From the NCBI RefSeq assembly GCF_003945765.1, contig NZ_CP027712.1, positions 3,348,001 to 3,412,000 of the forward strand: DNA of 64,000 nt. Reading direction: 5' to 3'. Positions 25,358 to 35,739 of the stretch are shown here, piece by piece. This stretch comes from Pseudomonas chlororaphis subsp. chlororaphis. GTDB lineage: Bacteria > Pseudomonadota > Gammaproteobacteria > Pseudomonadales > Pseudomonadaceae. Position numbers and translations under genes: made by a program. How positions within the stretch are numbered: the stretch's first letter is position 1; every line of letters starts with the position of its first letter. The notes beneath the pieces were generated by a model, which saw only the letters and a list, made by a program, of their open reading frames with translations, searched no databases and was not told where the DNA came from.

Positions 25358-27733
25358 ATGAGCGATTTTCTGAGCGCAGAGCAACTGGAAACACTGGATG
25401 CCTACTGGCGGGCCTCCAATTACCTGGCGGTCGGGCAGATCTACCTCAAGGACAACCCGCTGCTGAAGGTGCCGCTGGCCCTGTCCCATATCAAGCCGCG
25501 GTTATTGGGGCACTGGGGCACTACGCCGGGACTCAACCTTGTCTACACGCACCTCAATCGGCTGATCAACCAGTACGATCTGAACATGATCTTTATCGCC
25601 GGCCCCGGTCATGGCGGGCCGGCTGTCGTAGCGCAGACCTACCTGGAAGGCACCTACACCGAGTTCAATCCAGAGGTGGGGCGCAACGCCAGCGGCCTGA
25701 GCCGCCTGTTCCGGCAGTTTTCCTGGCCATACGGGATCTCCAGCCATGTCTCGGCGCAGATTCCAGGGTCGATCCATGAAGGCGGAGAGTTGGGCTACAG
25801 CCTGGCCCATGCCTACGGCGCCGCCTTCGATAATCCGGAGCTGATCGTGGCCTGTGTCATTGGCGACGGGGAAGCAGAAACGGCAACGCTGGCAGCCAGC
25901 TGGCATTCCAACAAGTTCCTCAACCCGGCGCGCGATGGCGCGGTGTTGCCGATCCTGCACCTCAACGGCTACAAGATCGCCAATCCCACGGTGCTCTCCA
26001 GGATCAGCGAGGACGAGCTGTCGGCCCTGATGTATGGCTATGGCTACGATCCGTATTTCGTCGAAGGCGATGACCCGATGGAGGTGCATCAGGCGCTGGC
26101 CAGAACCCTGGACAGGGTGTTGCTGGAAATTCGCGAGATCCAGCGCGTCGCCCGCCGCAATACCCAGGACCAGGCTCTGGAGCGGCCTCTGTGGCCCATG
26201 CTGGTGTTACGCACCCCCAAGGGCTGGACCGGGCCGAAGTTCGTCGACGGCCATCGGGTCGAAGGCACCTGCCGCGCGCATCAGGTACCCCTGGCCGATT
26301 TCCAGCAACCGCTTCACCTGCGCCAGCTCGAGGAGTGGCTCAACAGCTACCGCCCCGACGAGCTGTTCGATGCCAACGGAGCCTTGCTGCCCGAGCTTGC
26401 CGCACTGGCGCCCAGCGGACACCGGCGCATGAGCGCCAACCCCCATGCCAATGGCGGCTTGTTGTTGCGACCGCTGGATCTGCCAGGGTTCGCCGGCTAT
26501 GCGGTGCAGCTCGCGACGCCGGGCTGCCTGCGGGCAGAGGCCACTCGCGTGCTGGGAAGATTCTTGCGGGACGTGATGAAAAACAGCCTGGTGTCGCGCA
26601 ATTTTCGCTTGTTCGGCCCGGATGAAACGGCCTCGAACCGGCTGGACGCGGTCTATGAGGTCAGTGCCAAGGCCTGGATGGATCCACAAGAGCCTGACGA
26701 CAGCCACCTGGCGGCTGACGGCCGGGTGATGGAAATCCTCAGCGAACAGGTCTGTGAAGGGTGGCTCGAGGGTTATCTGCTGACGGGACGGCATGGTCTG
26801 CTGTCCTGTTACGAGGCCTTCATTCACATCGTCGATTCGATGGTCAATCAGCACGCCAAATGGCTGAAAACCGCCGCCGAGGTGCCATGGCGAAAACCCG
26901 TGGCCTCGCTCAACTATTTGCTGACTTCCCATGTCTGGCGCCAGGACCATAACGGCTTCTCCCACCAGGACCCGGGATTCATCGACCTGCTGGCGAACAA
27001 AAAGGCCGATATAGCGCGAATCTATCTGCCACCCGACGCCAATTGCCTGTTATCGGTAGCCGATCACTGCTTGCGCAGTCGTAACTACATCAACGTCATC
27101 GTGGCCGGCAAGCAACCGGAGTGGCAGTGGCTGGATATCGATGCGGCCATCCGCCATTGCCAGGCCGGGATCGGGCGATGGGGCTGGGCCTGCCGGGATG
27201 ACCAGGACCCCGACGTGGTGATGGCCTGCGCCGGCGATGTGCCGACCCTGGAAACCCTGGCCGCCGTGACCCTGCTGCGCGAGTATGTCCCGGATCTGCG
27301 GGTAAGGGTGGTGAATGTCGTCGACCTGATGGTGCTGCAGCCCTCCTACCAGCACCCCCATGGTTTGCCGGACAGTGCGTTCGAGGAGCTGTTTACCTTC
27401 GACAAACCAGTGATCTTCGCTTTCCACGGCTACCCGGCACTGATCCACAGGTTGCTGTACAAGCGAAACAATCACGAGCGTTTCCACGTGCGCGGCTTCA
27501 AGGAGGAGGGCGCGACCACTACACCCTTCGACATGGCGGTGATCAACAATCTGGATCGTTACCAACTGGCGCTGGACGTGATCGAGCGGGTGCCACGGCT
27601 GCACGATCAGCTACAGCTGGCGCGGTCGCGTTACTGGTCGACCCTGGAAAAGCACAAGCTCTACCTCATCGAACACGGACAGGACATGCCCGAGGTGTTG
27701 AACTGGCAATGGACGCCCGCGGCAGGTACTTGA
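25358..27733 (+). CDS. xfp: Phosphoketolase (xylulose-5-phosphate / fructose-6-phosphate)
   Basis: 791 residues, full family length. Thiamine-diphosphate enzyme that splits xylulose-5-P (and often fructose-6-P) with phosphate to give acetyl-phosphate. It shows [39 protein letters not shown], the ThDP-Mg motif [20 protein letters not shown] and [28 protein letters not shown] in the second domain is typical. Acetyl-phosphate gives ATP through acetate kinase, useful when respiration is limited. No acetate kinase gene is adjacent. The ATG at 25358 has GGCGGAGAAC upstream. Stops of this gene and the opposing ftsH are only three bases apart. Confidence 0.96.
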   Translation: MSDFLSAEQLETLDAYWRASNYLAVGQIYLKDNPLLKVPLALSHIKPRLLGHWGTTPGLNLVYTHLNRLINQYDLNMIFIAGPGHGGPAVVAQTYLEGTYTEFNPEVGRNASGLSRLFRQFSWPYGISSHVSAQIPGSIHEGGELGYSLAHAYGAAFDNPELIVACVIGDGEAETATLAASWHSNKFLNPARDGAVLPILHLNGYKIANPTVLSRISEDELSALMYGYGYDPYFVEGDDPMEVHQALARTLDRVLLEIREIQRVARRNTQDQALERPLWPMLVLRTPKGWTGPKFVDGHRVEGTCRAHQVPLADFQQPLHLRQLEEWLNSYRPDELFDANGALLPELAALAPSGHRRMSANPHANGGLLLRPLDLPGFAGYAVQLATPGCLRAEATRVLGRFLRDVMKNSLVSRNFRLFGPDETASNRLDAVYEVSAKAWMDPQEPDDSHLAADGRVMEILSEQVCEGWLEGYLLTGRHGLLSCYEAFIHIVDSMVNQHAKWLKTAAEVPWRKPVASLNYLLTSHVWRQDHNGFSHQDPGFIDLLANKKADIARIYLPPDANCLLSVADHCLRSRNYINVIVAGKQPEWQWLDIDAAIRHCQAGIGRWGWACRDDQDPDVVMACAGDVPTLETLAAVTLLREYVPDLRVRVVNVVDLMVLQPSYQHPHGLPDSAFEELFTFDKPVIFAFHGYPALIHRLLYKRNNHERFHVRGFKEEGATTTPFDMAVINNLDRYQLALDVIERVPRLHDQLQLARSRYWSTLEKHKLYLIEHGQDMPEVLNWQWTPAAGT

Positions 27734-27736
27734 GTG

Positions 27737-29572
27737 TCAGAGCGCGCTCAGCCGCTGCAAAGCCGGGGCCGGCACCAGCGGTCGGAGCGGTGGAAACTCC
27801 TCGGGGGTCAGGGTTTCCTTTTCCAGCAGCAGGCGGGCTCCGGCATCCAGGTCGTTCCTGCGGCTCTGGAGCAGGGCCTTGGCCTTGTCATAGGCTTCAT
27901 CGAGCAAGGCGCGGATACCCAGGTCAACTTCCCGGGCGGTTTGTTCCGAATAGTCTCTCTCGCCACCTCGCGGCAGGTGTTCGCCCAAATAGCTTGCAGG
28001 TTGCCGTTCGAGTACCGACTGGCCGAGTGTCGAGTCCATGCCGAACCGAGTGATCAACTGGCGGGCAATATCGGTGGCGTGCCCCAGGTCGTCGGCGGCG
28101 CCGGTGGATATCTGGCCATAGGCAAGGAACTCGGCGGCGCGCCCGGCCATCAGCACGACAATCCGATCCTTGAGCATCTGACAACTGATCAGGAAGTGAT
28201 CCTCGGTCGGCCGCTGCAAGGTATAGCCCAGAGAGCCGGCGGCGCGGGGGATGATCGAAACCTTGTGGACCGGGTCCATGGCAGGCAGGCTACTGGCGGC
28301 CAGAGCATGGCCCATCTCGTGATAAGCCACCACCTTGCGTTCGTCGGGGTGCAACAGACTGCTCTTGCGCTCAACCCCTGCGATAAGGCGTTCCACCGCC
28401 GAGGTGAAATCGTCGAGATGGACCGACTCGGCGCCGCGGCGGGTGGCCACGATGGCGGCTTCGTTGACCAGGTTGGCCAGGTCGGCACCCGTGAAACCGG
28501 TGGTGATGTCGGCGATACGCTGGCAATCGAGGTCCGCTGCCGCGGCAATTTTTTTCAGGTGGACCTTGAGAATCGCCTCTCGGCCTTTGCGATCGGGACG
28601 ATCGATCAGCAACTGCCGGTCGAACCGGCCCGCCCGTAACAGTGCCGGGTCGAGAATCTCGGGACGATTGGTCGCGGCCAGCAGGACGACGCCTTCGCGA
28701 GGGTCGAATCCGTCCAGCTCGGCCAGTAGCTGGTTGAGCGTCTGTTCTTTTTCGTCATTGCCACCGAACGCGCCGATACCCCGCATCTTGCCCAGGGCAT
28801 CGAGCTCATCGATGAAAATAATGCAGGGTGCGGCCTGCCTGGCCTGCTCGAACAGATCACGCACTCGGGCGGCACCGACGCCAACGAACATTTCGACGAA
28901 TTCGGAGCCCGAGATCGAGAAAAACGGTACCCCGGCTTCCCCGGCGATGGCCTTGGCCACCAGGGTCTTGCCTGTACCCGGCGGGCCGACCAGCAACGTC
29001 CCCTTGGGAATATGCGCCCCAAGGCGTGCGTACCTGGCCTTGTCCTTGAGGAACGAGACGATCTCCACCAGTTCGGCCCTGGCTTCATCGATGCCCGCGA
29101 CATCGGCGAAGGTCACCCCGGTATCGCGCTCCACGAACACTTTGGCCCGGGACTTGCCGATGCTCATCAATCCACCCAGGCCCTGTTTTTCCGCCAGCCC
29201 GCGAAACAGGAAATGCCAGACCGCCATGATGAGGACAAAAGGTAGCAACCATCCCAGCAGGTTACTCATCAGGGTGTTTTCATTGATTCCTCTGAATCCG
29301 ACCGCCGATCGGGCAAGATCCGCCGCCAGCGCCGGCTCGACCCGCACCGTCGAGAACCGGTCGTGCCCATCGATGGGGGGCTGCAGTTTGCCGCTGATCC
29401 GATCCTTCTCAATCCGCAAATCGCTGACCTTCTGCGCGTTCAGCAGTTGCAGGAACTGGCTGTAAGGAATGTCCTGCACGACATGACGATCGAAAAAGAG
29501 AAACTGGGCGAGGGCGACCATGGCCAACGCGATCACGAAGTAGGACAGGTTCCATTGGTGACTTTTGTTCAT
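27737..29572 (-). CDS. ftsH: FtsH-type ATP-dependent membrane metalloprotease (extra copy)
   Basis: 611 residues. One N-terminal membrane helix (about 7-25), a short periplasmic region with [14 protein letters not shown], then a second helix (about 103-122). The AAA domain has [19 protein letters not shown] (Walker A), [11 protein letters not shown] (Walker B) and [19 protein letters not shown] (second region of homology). Zinc site [11 protein letters not shown] (HExxH). It degrades membrane and regulatory proteins. Housekeeping ftsH is normally elsewhere in Pseudomonas, so this is a stress-island paralogue, as seen in transmissible heat/stress loci. The ATG at 29572 is preferred over a GTG at 29596. 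It follows the BON gene. Confidence 0.95.
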   Translation of the reverse strand: MNKSHQWNLSYFVIALAMVALAQFLFFDRHVVQDIPYSQFLQLLNAQKVSDLRIEKDRISGKLQPPIDGHDRFSTVRVEPALAADLARSAVGFRGINENTLMSNLLGWLLPFVLIMAVWHFLFRGLAEKQGLGGLMSIGKSRAKVFVERDTGVTFADVAGIDEARAELVEIVSFLKDKARYARLGAHIPKGTLLVGPPGTGKTLVAKAIAGEAGVPFFSISGSEFVEMFVGVGAARVRDLFEQARQAAPCIIFIDELDALGKMRGIGAFGGNDEKEQTLNQLLAELDGFDPREGVVLLAATNRPEILDPALLRAGRFDRQLLIDRPDRKGREAILKVHLKKIAAAADLDCQRIADITTGFTGADLANLVNEAAIVATRRGAESVHLDDFTSAVERLIAGVERKSSLLHPDERKVVAYHEMGHALAASSLPAMDPVHKVSIIPRAAGSLGYTLQRPTEDHFLISCQMLKDRIVVLMAGRAAEFLAYGQISTGAADDLGHATDIARQLITRFGMDSTLGQSVLERQPASYLGEHLPRGGERDYSEQTAREVDLGIRALLDEAYDKAKALLQSRRNDLDAGARLLLEKETLTPEEFPPLRPLVPAPALQRLSAL

Positions 29573-29616
29573 GGCCTTGGCTCTCGGAGGGGGCACGGGC
29601 GGGCAGGCCGCCTATC

Positions 29617-29642
29617 CCCCGGGGAGCCGTGGGCGCCCCGGG
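29617..29642 (-). terminator. GC-rich inverted repeat between BON and ftsH
   Basis: CCCGGGG (29618-29624) can pair with CCCCGGG (29636-29642) across an 11-nt loop. No T-run follows on the minus strand, so it may only attenuate or tune expression of ftsH relative to the BON gene. Confidence 0.35.
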
Positions 29643-29650
29643 CGATCGAT

Positions 29651-30298
29651 TCAGGCAATCAGCAAATGATCGTCTACCTTCCTCACCCCCGGCACCGACC
29701 AGGCAGCTCGTTCGGCTATCTGCCGTTCGCGCCACAAATGAACCTTGCCTTCAAGCTTTACCACATCGCCGTCGACCTTGATGTGAATGGCCTTGGCATC
29801 GATTTCCGCATTGCGCTTGAGAGCTTGCTCGATACGCTGCCGGATATCGCCTGCATCCACTCGCGGACGCAGGGTGAGCTGGTTGTCCACGCCCACCACG
29901 CCAGACAATTTACGCACCGCCCGCTCCGCGGTTTCTTTCTGGTACTGCCAATCGACTTCGCCTTCGAGGGTGATCCAGCCGTTCTGTACCATGATCTTGA
30001 TGTCTCCTTCAGGTACGTCTGAACTCCAGTTGAGGATGTTCAAGGCTCGGTTGGCAATGGTGTCGTCCGCCGTGCCGGCGCCTTTTTCCAGCCTGACCTG
30101 GATTTCCTCGGCCAGCGCACGCACCCCCTTGATGGCCTTTACCGCACGTTCGGCACTGATTTTCTGGGCGTAGCTGTTGACGTGGCCAGTGAGCGTGACC
30201 ACACCGTTCTCCACTGTCACACCGATGTTGGCGGCATCGATATCGGGCTGGAACTCCAGCTCCTCCAGAATGAATTTACGCAGATTCAGGTCGCTCAT
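29651..30298 (-). CDS. Triple-BON domain protein
   Basis: 215 residues with three BON repeats: about 3-70 (GVTVENGVVTLTGHVNSYAQ), 78-145 (IKIMVQNGWITLEGEVDWQY) and 150-215 (IHIKVDGDVVKLEGKVHLWR). Each repeat has the conserved V-x-L-x-G-x-V strand pair. There is no signal peptide, unlike OsmY-type periplasmic BON proteins, so it is probably cytoplasmic, as in other triple-BON stress proteins. It is likely co-transcribed with ftsH. A near-consensus ANR box is 86 bp upstream of its ATG. Confidence 0.92.
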   Translation of the reverse strand: MSDLNLRKFILEELEFQPDIDAANIGVTVENGVVTLTGHVNSYAQKISAERAVKAIKGVRALAEEIQVRLEKGAGTADDTIANRALNILNWSSDVPEGDIKIMVQNGWITLEGEVDWQYQKETAERAVRKLSGVVGVDNQLTLRPRVDAGDIRQRIEQALKRNAEIDAKAIHIKVDGDVVKLEGKVHLWRERQIAERAAWSVPGVRKVDDHLLIA

Positions 30299-30383
30299 GA
30301 TGGTGTCCTTTGGCTGATGCGTTGGTTGTACGGGTCACAAACCGGTCTCTCTGGTTTTTTTACGCCTGAGCGACGCTGTGACA

Positions 30384-30397
30384 TTGAGCTAAGTCAA
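30384..30397. promoter_or_regulatory. Near-consensus ANR box (BON-ftsH side)
   Basis: TTGAG-CTAA-GTCAA, one mismatch in each half-site, 86 bp from the BON protein start at 30298. Confidence 0.65.
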
Positions 30398-30441
30398 CAA
30401 GGCTTCGCTGACGCCGTCCGCTGATCGCTAGCCGGTATTAG

Positions 30442-30455
30442 TTGATAAAGATCAG
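30442..30455. promoter_or_regulatory. ANR box (lipoprotein side)
   Basis: TTGATAAAGATCAG, one mismatch, 79 bp before the lipoprotein ATG at 30534. As at 22307/22355, the divergent region carries one box per direction. Confidence 0.75.
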
Positions 30456-30533
30456 AGGTTCAGGTCGATAGCGCCCGATACTCGAAGCACAGCCTGAAGC
30501 TATCCGGTCGTAATCGACTGAAGGGGGGAAACC

Positions 30534-30788
30534 ATGGATAAGCACTTGCCCGTTGTATTGCTGAGCATCGCGCTGGCGACGACGGCCGGTTGCAGTCACC
30601 GACATGCCCAGGAAATCGACGCGCGCCTGGAGTCCGCGGAAAACAACGCCGCGACGGCGAGGCTCAGGGCTGATGAAGCTTATTTGAAAGCGGAACGGGC
30701 AGAGGCAACGGCCGGCCAGGCGCGACGGGTCGCGGATGAGGCGAATGAACGTGCGCGTCGGATGCTTGATAAGGCGACTCGCAAGTAA
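30534..30788 (+). CDS. Small alanine-zipper outer-membrane lipoprotein (OprI/Lpp-like)
   Basis: 84 residues. The signal peptide ends in a lipobox (ATTAGC) with Cys at about residue 20, followed by an alpha-helical coiled coil rich in Ala at zipper positions (ENNAATARLRADEAYLKAER) and ending KATRK, a C-terminal lysine like the one that Lpp/OprI-type proteins use to attach to peptidoglycan. Probably an envelope-stabilising lipoprotein induced with the stress genes. It is followed by Usp 4 after 82 bp and is likely co-transcribed. Confidence 0.88.
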   Translation: MDKHLPVVLLSIALATTAGCSHRHAQEIDARLESAENNAATARLRADEAYLKAERAEATAGQARRVADEANERARRMLDKATRK

Positions 30789-30870
30789 TGAATGATTTTT
30801 GAACGATGCTCCCGGCAGGAAGCCGGGCTGGCAGCTACACGGGTAAAGCGTTTCCAGGACGAGGTGTGTG

Positions 30871-31791
30871 ATGTTGAAAATACAACGTTTACTGCTCATT
30901 GCACCGACGGAGATGATTCGCACCCCCGCATTCGAGCGGGCACAGGCGCTGGCCAACGCAACAGGTGCGATGTTGCACATTGTCGCGTTCGATTACGTCA
31001 ACGCACTGGCGGTGGCCGGCCTGTTCGACCACGACGCGATGGCCCAGGCCCGGGAAGGCTACCTGCAGGTGCACCGTTACTGGCTCGAGCAACAGGCCAG
31101 GCTTGAACGATGCAAAGGAGGGCATGTGACCACTGAAGTGGTCTGGGCCAGGCTGAGCCCGGCCCACGTGCTTGAGTATGTGAACGACTTCCACCCGGAC
31201 CTGGTGATCAAGGATGTGCAACGGGTGCCGGCACTCGACCGGGTCTTCCATCGGCCTCTGGACTGGCTGCTGCTGCGCGACTGCCCCGCCCCCTTGCACC
31301 TGGTCAGCCGCGCGGAAAACCCCAAGCCGCTGAAGATCCTCGCCGCCATCGACCTGTCTCACCTGGAAGCGCTGACCCAAGGGCTCAACGAACGGGTTCT
31401 CGACCTGGCCTCGACGCTGGCAACGTCCTGCGGCGCTACCTTGCACCTGCTCAATGTCAGCAACTGGTCGGTGGTGGGCGACGCGGTGACGAGTGTGCCG
31501 ACCTCGAGCCTGGACGCCAGCTTGCGGGATGCGGTCAACGATGCCCAGCAAGAGGCCTTCGATCTGCTTGCCGAGCGTTATGGCATCGAGGAGGGCCGCC
31601 GACATTTGCTGGCCGGCATTCCCCATCAGGCGATCGAGCATTTTGCCCGCAGGAACGCCTTCGACATGGTTGTGCTGGGCACGGCCTGCCGCCACGGCGT
31701 CGAGATGTTCGTCGGCAGTACCGCCGAGCGCCTGCTGCGCCATGCCCCCTGCAGCCTGATGCTGGTCAAACCACCCGTCGAGGCCGGCTGA
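30871..31791 (+). CDS. Tandem-domain universal stress protein (Usp 4 of 5)
   Basis: 306 residues. It opens KIQRLLLIAPTEMIRTPAFE and shares VAFDYVNALAVAGLFDHDA and HRYWLEQQARLERCKGGHV with its neighbours, so it is closest to Usp 2. The ATP motif is degenerate: LGTACRHGVEMFVGSTAERL has no second glycine. The start ATG at 30871 follows GACGAGGTGTGTG. No ANR-like box sits directly upstream, so it probably relies on the box before the lipoprotein gene. Confidence 0.92.
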   Translation: MLKIQRLLLIAPTEMIRTPAFERAQALANATGAMLHIVAFDYVNALAVAGLFDHDAMAQAREGYLQVHRYWLEQQARLERCKGGHVTTEVVWARLSPAHVLEYVNDFHPDLVIKDVQRVPALDRVFHRPLDWLLLRDCPAPLHLVSRAENPKPLKILAAIDLSHLEALTQGLNERVLDLASTLATSCGATLHLLNVSNWSVVGDAVTSVPTSSLDASLRDAVNDAQQEAFDLLAERYGIEEGRRHLLAGIPHQAIEHFARRNAFDMVVLGTACRHGVEMFVGSTAERLLRHAPCSLMLVKPPVEAG

Positions 31792-31814
31792 AATGACCAC
31801 GGGCACAACCATGC

Positions 31815-31828
31815 TTGATAAAAGTCAA
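31815..31828. promoter_or_regulatory. ANR box upstream of the beta-CASP nuclease and P1B-5 ATPase
   Basis: TTGATAAAAGTCAA, one mismatch, 61 bp before the ATG at 31889. Confidence 0.75.
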
Positions 31829-31888
31829 CGGTCGCCAGGGCGAAAGGAGCGATCAATACCCCTTCCATGAAGGTTCAAGGAGACGAGC

Positions 31889-33277
31889 ATGCGAATGTCA
31901 TTTCTCGGCGCGGCCGGCACGGTCACCGGCAGCAAGTACTTGCTGGAGTATGAAGGCCAGCACGTACTGATCGATTGCGGCCTGTTCCAGGGTTACAAGC
32001 AGTTGCGCCTGCATAACTGGGATCCGTTCCAGCTACCGGTTCGCGACCTGGATGCCATTGTCCTGACCCATGCCCACCTGGATCACAGCGGCTACTTGCC
32101 GGTACTGGCGCGCAACGGCTACCGAGGCCCGGTGTATGCCACGGCCGCCACCTGTGAGCTGGTGAAAATCCTGTTGCGCGACAGTGGCCGCCTGCAGGAG
32201 GAAGAGGCCGAGTTCGCCAATCGCCATGGCTACTCGAAACACACCCCGGCGCTACCGCTCTATACCGAGCAGGATGCGGAACGCGCCCTGAAGCTGCTGC
32301 GGCCGCTGGAGTTGCACCATCGGGTCGATATCGTCCCGGGTATGAGCATCCAGTTGCGCTGCGCCGGGCATATTCTCGGCGCGGCCACGGTGGAAGTCGT
32401 GGCCGGCGGCGTCACGCTGGTGTGCTCCGGGGACCTGGGGCGGCCCAACGACCCTTTGATGTTCGCCCCGGAAACCATCGAGCACGCCGATTATTTGCTG
32501 GTGGAGTCGACCTATGGCGATCGCCGGCACCCCGTCGAGTCGCCGGAAGAGCAACTGGCACAGGTCATCAACCGTACCGCGATGCGCCGCGGCATCACCC
32601 TGGTACCGTCGTTTGCGGTCGGGCGCGCGCAATTGCTGATGTATCACCTGTACCGGCTGCTACAGCGGCGAGCGATCCCAGACCTGCCGATCTACCTCAA
32701 CAGCCCCATGGCCACCGATGTCACGCGCCTGTACCAGCGTTTTCGCAGTGAGCACCGTCTCTCCCAGGAAGAGTGTGAAGGTATGTGCCATGTCGCGCAT
32801 TTCGTGCGCACGACCCAGGAATCGATCAACCTGGATCTGCAACGCACGCCCGCGGTGATCATCGCCGCCAGTGGCATGGCCACCGGTGGCCGGGTGGTTC
32901 ACCACCTCAAGGCGCTGGCCCCCAACCCGATCAATACGTTGCTGGTGCCGGGCTTCCAGGCCGGCGGCACCCGCGGCGCGCAGATAGTCGCGGGCGCCGA
33001 GTCGGTGCGTATCCACGGCAAGGATGTGCCAATCCGCGCCGAAGTAGTGCCGATGGAAACCTTGTCCGCGCACGCCGACGCCGATGAAATCATGCAGTGG
33101 CTGCGCGGGTTCAAGCGGCCACCGAAGCACACCTTTGTGGTGCACGGCGAACCCAACGCCTCGGACGTGCTGCGCCGGCGCATCAGCCAGGAGTTGGGAT
33201 GGTCGGTCTCGGTGCCGGAGTACCGCGACAGCGTCGAGCTCTCGGGGGGCGACCAGCCTGCAAGCTCATCGCTCTGA
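31889..33277 (+). CDS. Metallo-beta-lactamase / beta-CASP RNA-processing protein
   Basis: 462 residues. The metallo-beta-lactamase zinc motif LTHAHLDHSGYLP (HxHxDH) is near residue 60, and the later metal ligands lie around CAGHILGAATVEV and the FSGD-like VCSGDLGRPNDP. The beta-CASP insert and C-terminal motif are PVHGEPNASDVLRRRI-like VVHGEPNAS and PMETLSAHADADEI. Homologues are RNA exonucleases or endonucleases of the RNase J/CPSF-73 type. Cytoplasmic. It shares a transcript with the P1B-5 ATPase 61 bp downstream, a pairing that suggests a stress role rather than general RNA decay. Confidence 0.92.
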   Translation: MRMSFLGAAGTVTGSKYLLEYEGQHVLIDCGLFQGYKQLRLHNWDPFQLPVRDLDAIVLTHAHLDHSGYLPVLARNGYRGPVYATAATCELVKILLRDSGRLQEEEAEFANRHGYSKHTPALPLYTEQDAERALKLLRPLELHHRVDIVPGMSIQLRCAGHILGAATVEVVAGGVTLVCSGDLGRPNDPLMFAPETIEHADYLLVESTYGDRRHPVESPEEQLAQVINRTAMRRGITLVPSFAVGRAQLLMYHLYRLLQRRAIPDLPIYLNSPMATDVTRLYQRFRSEHRLSQEECEGMCHVAHFVRTTQESINLDLQRTPAVIIAASGMATGGRVVHHLKALAPNPINTLLVPGFQAGGTRGAQIVAGAESVRIHGKDVPIRAEVVPMETLSAHADADEIMQWLRGFKRPPKHTFVVHGEPNASDVLRRRISQELGWSVSVPEYRDSVELSGGDQPASSSL

Positions 33278-33338
33278 CAAAGCCCCCGGTGTTGCCACTC
33301 ATCGATCGAGGCATCGTGGTGGAGACGAGAGTGATCCT

Positions 33339-35681
33339 ATGACGGACAACGGTTTTCACAGCGCTGAATGCGAATCGCTTTTTGAGGAACTCTCCTCGAT
33401 GTTCGGCAAGTGGCTGAACCCGGTGCTATTGCTGTTCTGCGTCCTGACGCTCCTGGCCGGTGGCGTTGCACATATGGCGCAGAAGCCTGGCTGGGCATCG
33501 CTAGGCTGGGCCGCAGGCAGCCTGGTGATGGCCCTGGTCCTGCTCGTCGAGATTGCCCGGCGCCTGGCCCGGCGCGAGGCGGGTGTAGACCTGATCGCGC
33601 TGATGTCGATGGTCGCCGCCCTGGCCCTGGAGCAGATGCTGGTGGCGGCGGTGATTGCCTTGATGCTGGCTACCGGACGCACCCTGGAGTTCTTCACCAG
33701 GCAACGCGCCGAGCGCGAGCTTCGCGCGCTCATCGATCGGGCACCACGTTTTGCCTGGCTGCAGGAGCAGGGCGGCTTACGCAGGATCCCGGTCGAACAG
33801 ATCCAACCGCAGCAGACATTGCTGGTGCGCCTGGGGGAGGTGATACCCGTCGATGGTCGCCTGCTGAGTCCCGCGGCCATCCTGGACGAATCGGCGCTCA
33901 GCGGTGAGTCGTTGCCGGTAACCCGTCGTAAAGGTGAGCAACTGCCCAGTGGCGTATCCAATGTCGGTGCACCTTTCCTGTTAACCGCCACGCGAACGGC
34001 AGCGCAAAGCACCTATGCCGGGATAGTGCGGCTGGCGGAGACGGCACGACGCTCGCGCGCACCTTTTGTGCGCCTGGCCGACCGCTATGCGCTGCTGTTC
34101 ATTCCGCTGACCTTGCTGATCGCCACCGTAGCCTGGCAAATGAGTGGCGATCCCTTGCGGGTTCTGGCGGTTCTGGTGGTCGCCACACCATGCCCGTTGA
34201 TCCTGGCGGTGCCGATTTCCATCATGTCAGGCATTTCGAGGGCGGCGCGGCGCGGGATATTGATCAAGGACGGCACGACCCTGGAGGCGTTGGCCGGGAT
34301 CAGGCAGGTATTTCTCGACAAGACCGGCACACTGACCAGCGGCCATGCGCGCCTGCAGTCGATAGAGGTCAACGGGCTGGCCAATCCTCAGCACCTGCTT
34401 GGCCTGGCCGCCTCGCTGGCGCAGGCTTCGACGCACCCGATCTGCCAGGCAATGGTCGAGGCGGCACATCAACGCCATTTATCACTCAGCGTTCCGCGGG
34501 AGGTGGAGGAACATCCTGGCTCGGGGCTTTGTGGCCTGGTCGAAGGCCGGCGCGTGCGTTTCGGCACCTTGTCTTTTGCTCATGAACAAATGCCCGTGAC
34601 TGACTGGACCACGGCCATGCTGCGCCACATGGATTACCTGGCCTGTAGCGGCAGCTTCATCGACGTGGACGGGACGCTGGCTGGCCTGCTGGTGTTCTCG
34701 GATAAGGTGCGCCGAGAAACCCCGCAAACCTTGCGGCGATTGCGCAACCGAGGCATCGAGAAAATCGTCATGCTCACCGGGGACCGCCTGGAAACCGCCG
34801 AGATGATTGCCCTGTCTGCCGGGATAGACGAGCTGCGAGCCGGGTTGACTCCCAAGGATAAAGTGCAGGCTGTCCAGGAGGGCTGCCAGCGCGCCAGCAC
34901 ACTGATGGTCGGCGACGGCATCAACGATGCCCCCTCGCTGGCGGCGGCCAATGTCGGTGTGGCGATGGGCGCCAGCGGTGCCACGGCGTCTGCGCAAGCG
35001 GCGGGTGTCGTATTGCTGGTCGATCGCCTGGACCGTCTGGTCGATGCGCTGGACATCGCTCGCCGGACCTGCCGGATCGCCCGGCAGGGCGTATGGGTCG
35101 GCATGGGCATGTCATTGCTGGCCATGGTCGTGGCTGCGCTCGGTTACCTGCCACCACTTGTCGGCGCCGTTGTGCAGGAGGGCATTGATGTGTTGATCAT
35201 CATCAACGCCCTGCGTGCATTGGGGCCTCTACAGGCAATGGGCCCACGAAAACTAGCCGCAGAACATATCGATCGCCTGCAAGACGAACACCAACAACTG
35301 GCCGCAGTGCTGAGCGATCTGCATCAACTGGCCAGTGACTTTTCGCGGCGCCCCCTTGAGCAGGCACAGGCCGACTTGCTGGAACTGCTTGGAAAGCTGC
35401 AGACATCGCTGGCGCAACATGAGCGAGACGATGAAAACACCCTGTACCCGCTGTTGAATCGAAGCCTGCCGGGCGAGGACCCCCTGTCGACGATGAGCCA
35501 CGCTCACCGGGAGATTTTTCGCCTTATCCATTTGCTGGCACGTATGAGCGCCGATTTCAGCGCCGACCCCGCCACGGCTCCCGCCGAGGCGATTCAGCAT
35601 CAGTTGATTCGCCTGGATACCCTCGTGAGGCTGCATTTCGATCAGGAGGAAGAGCTGTACCGTTATCTTGACTGGCGCTAG
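33339..35681 (+). CDS. P1B-5-type metal ATPase with C-terminal hemerythrin domain
   Basis: 780 residues. Transmembrane metal motif TPCPLILAVPISIMSG (about 283), which is TPCP rather than the CPC of copper pumps, then the phosphorylation loop DKTGTLTSGHA (about 326), a hinge-type GDGINDAPSLAAANVGVAMG, and no N-terminal metal-binding domain. From about residue 640 comes a hemerythrin/HHE domain (LQDEHQQL, QHERDDENTLYPLL, SHAHREIF, HFDQEEELYRYL). This is the P1B-5 layout; the known rhizobial example (Nia) moves nickel and iron. The ATG at 33339 is in frame; the earlier start at 33084 lies inside the upstream gene and is not coding. Confidence 0.93.
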   Translation: MTDNGFHSAECESLFEELSSMFGKWLNPVLLLFCVLTLLAGGVAHMAQKPGWASLGWAAGSLVMALVLLVEIARRLARREAGVDLIALMSMVAALALEQMLVAAVIALMLATGRTLEFFTRQRAERELRALIDRAPRFAWLQEQGGLRRIPVEQIQPQQTLLVRLGEVIPVDGRLLSPAAILDESALSGESLPVTRRKGEQLPSGVSNVGAPFLLTATRTAAQSTYAGIVRLAETARRSRAPFVRLADRYALLFIPLTLLIATVAWQMSGDPLRVLAVLVVATPCPLILAVPISIMSGISRAARRGILIKDGTTLEALAGIRQVFLDKTGTLTSGHARLQSIEVNGLANPQHLLGLAASLAQASTHPICQAMVEAAHQRHLSLSVPREVEEHPGSGLCGLVEGRRVRFGTLSFAHEQMPVTDWTTAMLRHMDYLACSGSFIDVDGTLAGLLVFSDKVRRETPQTLRRLRNRGIEKIVMLTGDRLETAEMIALSAGIDELRAGLTPKDKVQAVQEGCQRASTLMVGDGINDAPSLAAANVGVAMGASGATASAQAAGVVLLVDRLDRLVDALDIARRTCRIARQGVWVGMGMSLLAMVVAALGYLPPLVGAVVQEGIDVLIIINALRALGPLQAMGPRKLAAEHIDRLQDEHQQLAAVLSDLHQLASDFSRRPLEQAQADLLELLGKLQTSLAQHERDDENTLYPLLNRSLPGEDPLSTMSHAHREIFRLIHLLARMSADFSADPATAPAEAIQHQLIRLDTLVRLHFDQEEELYRYLDWR

Positions 35682-35739
35682 CCGTGTGAGGCCGGCCCCA
35701 GCATTTGACGGCACTCGTCATCTGTCATCCGTACATTGG

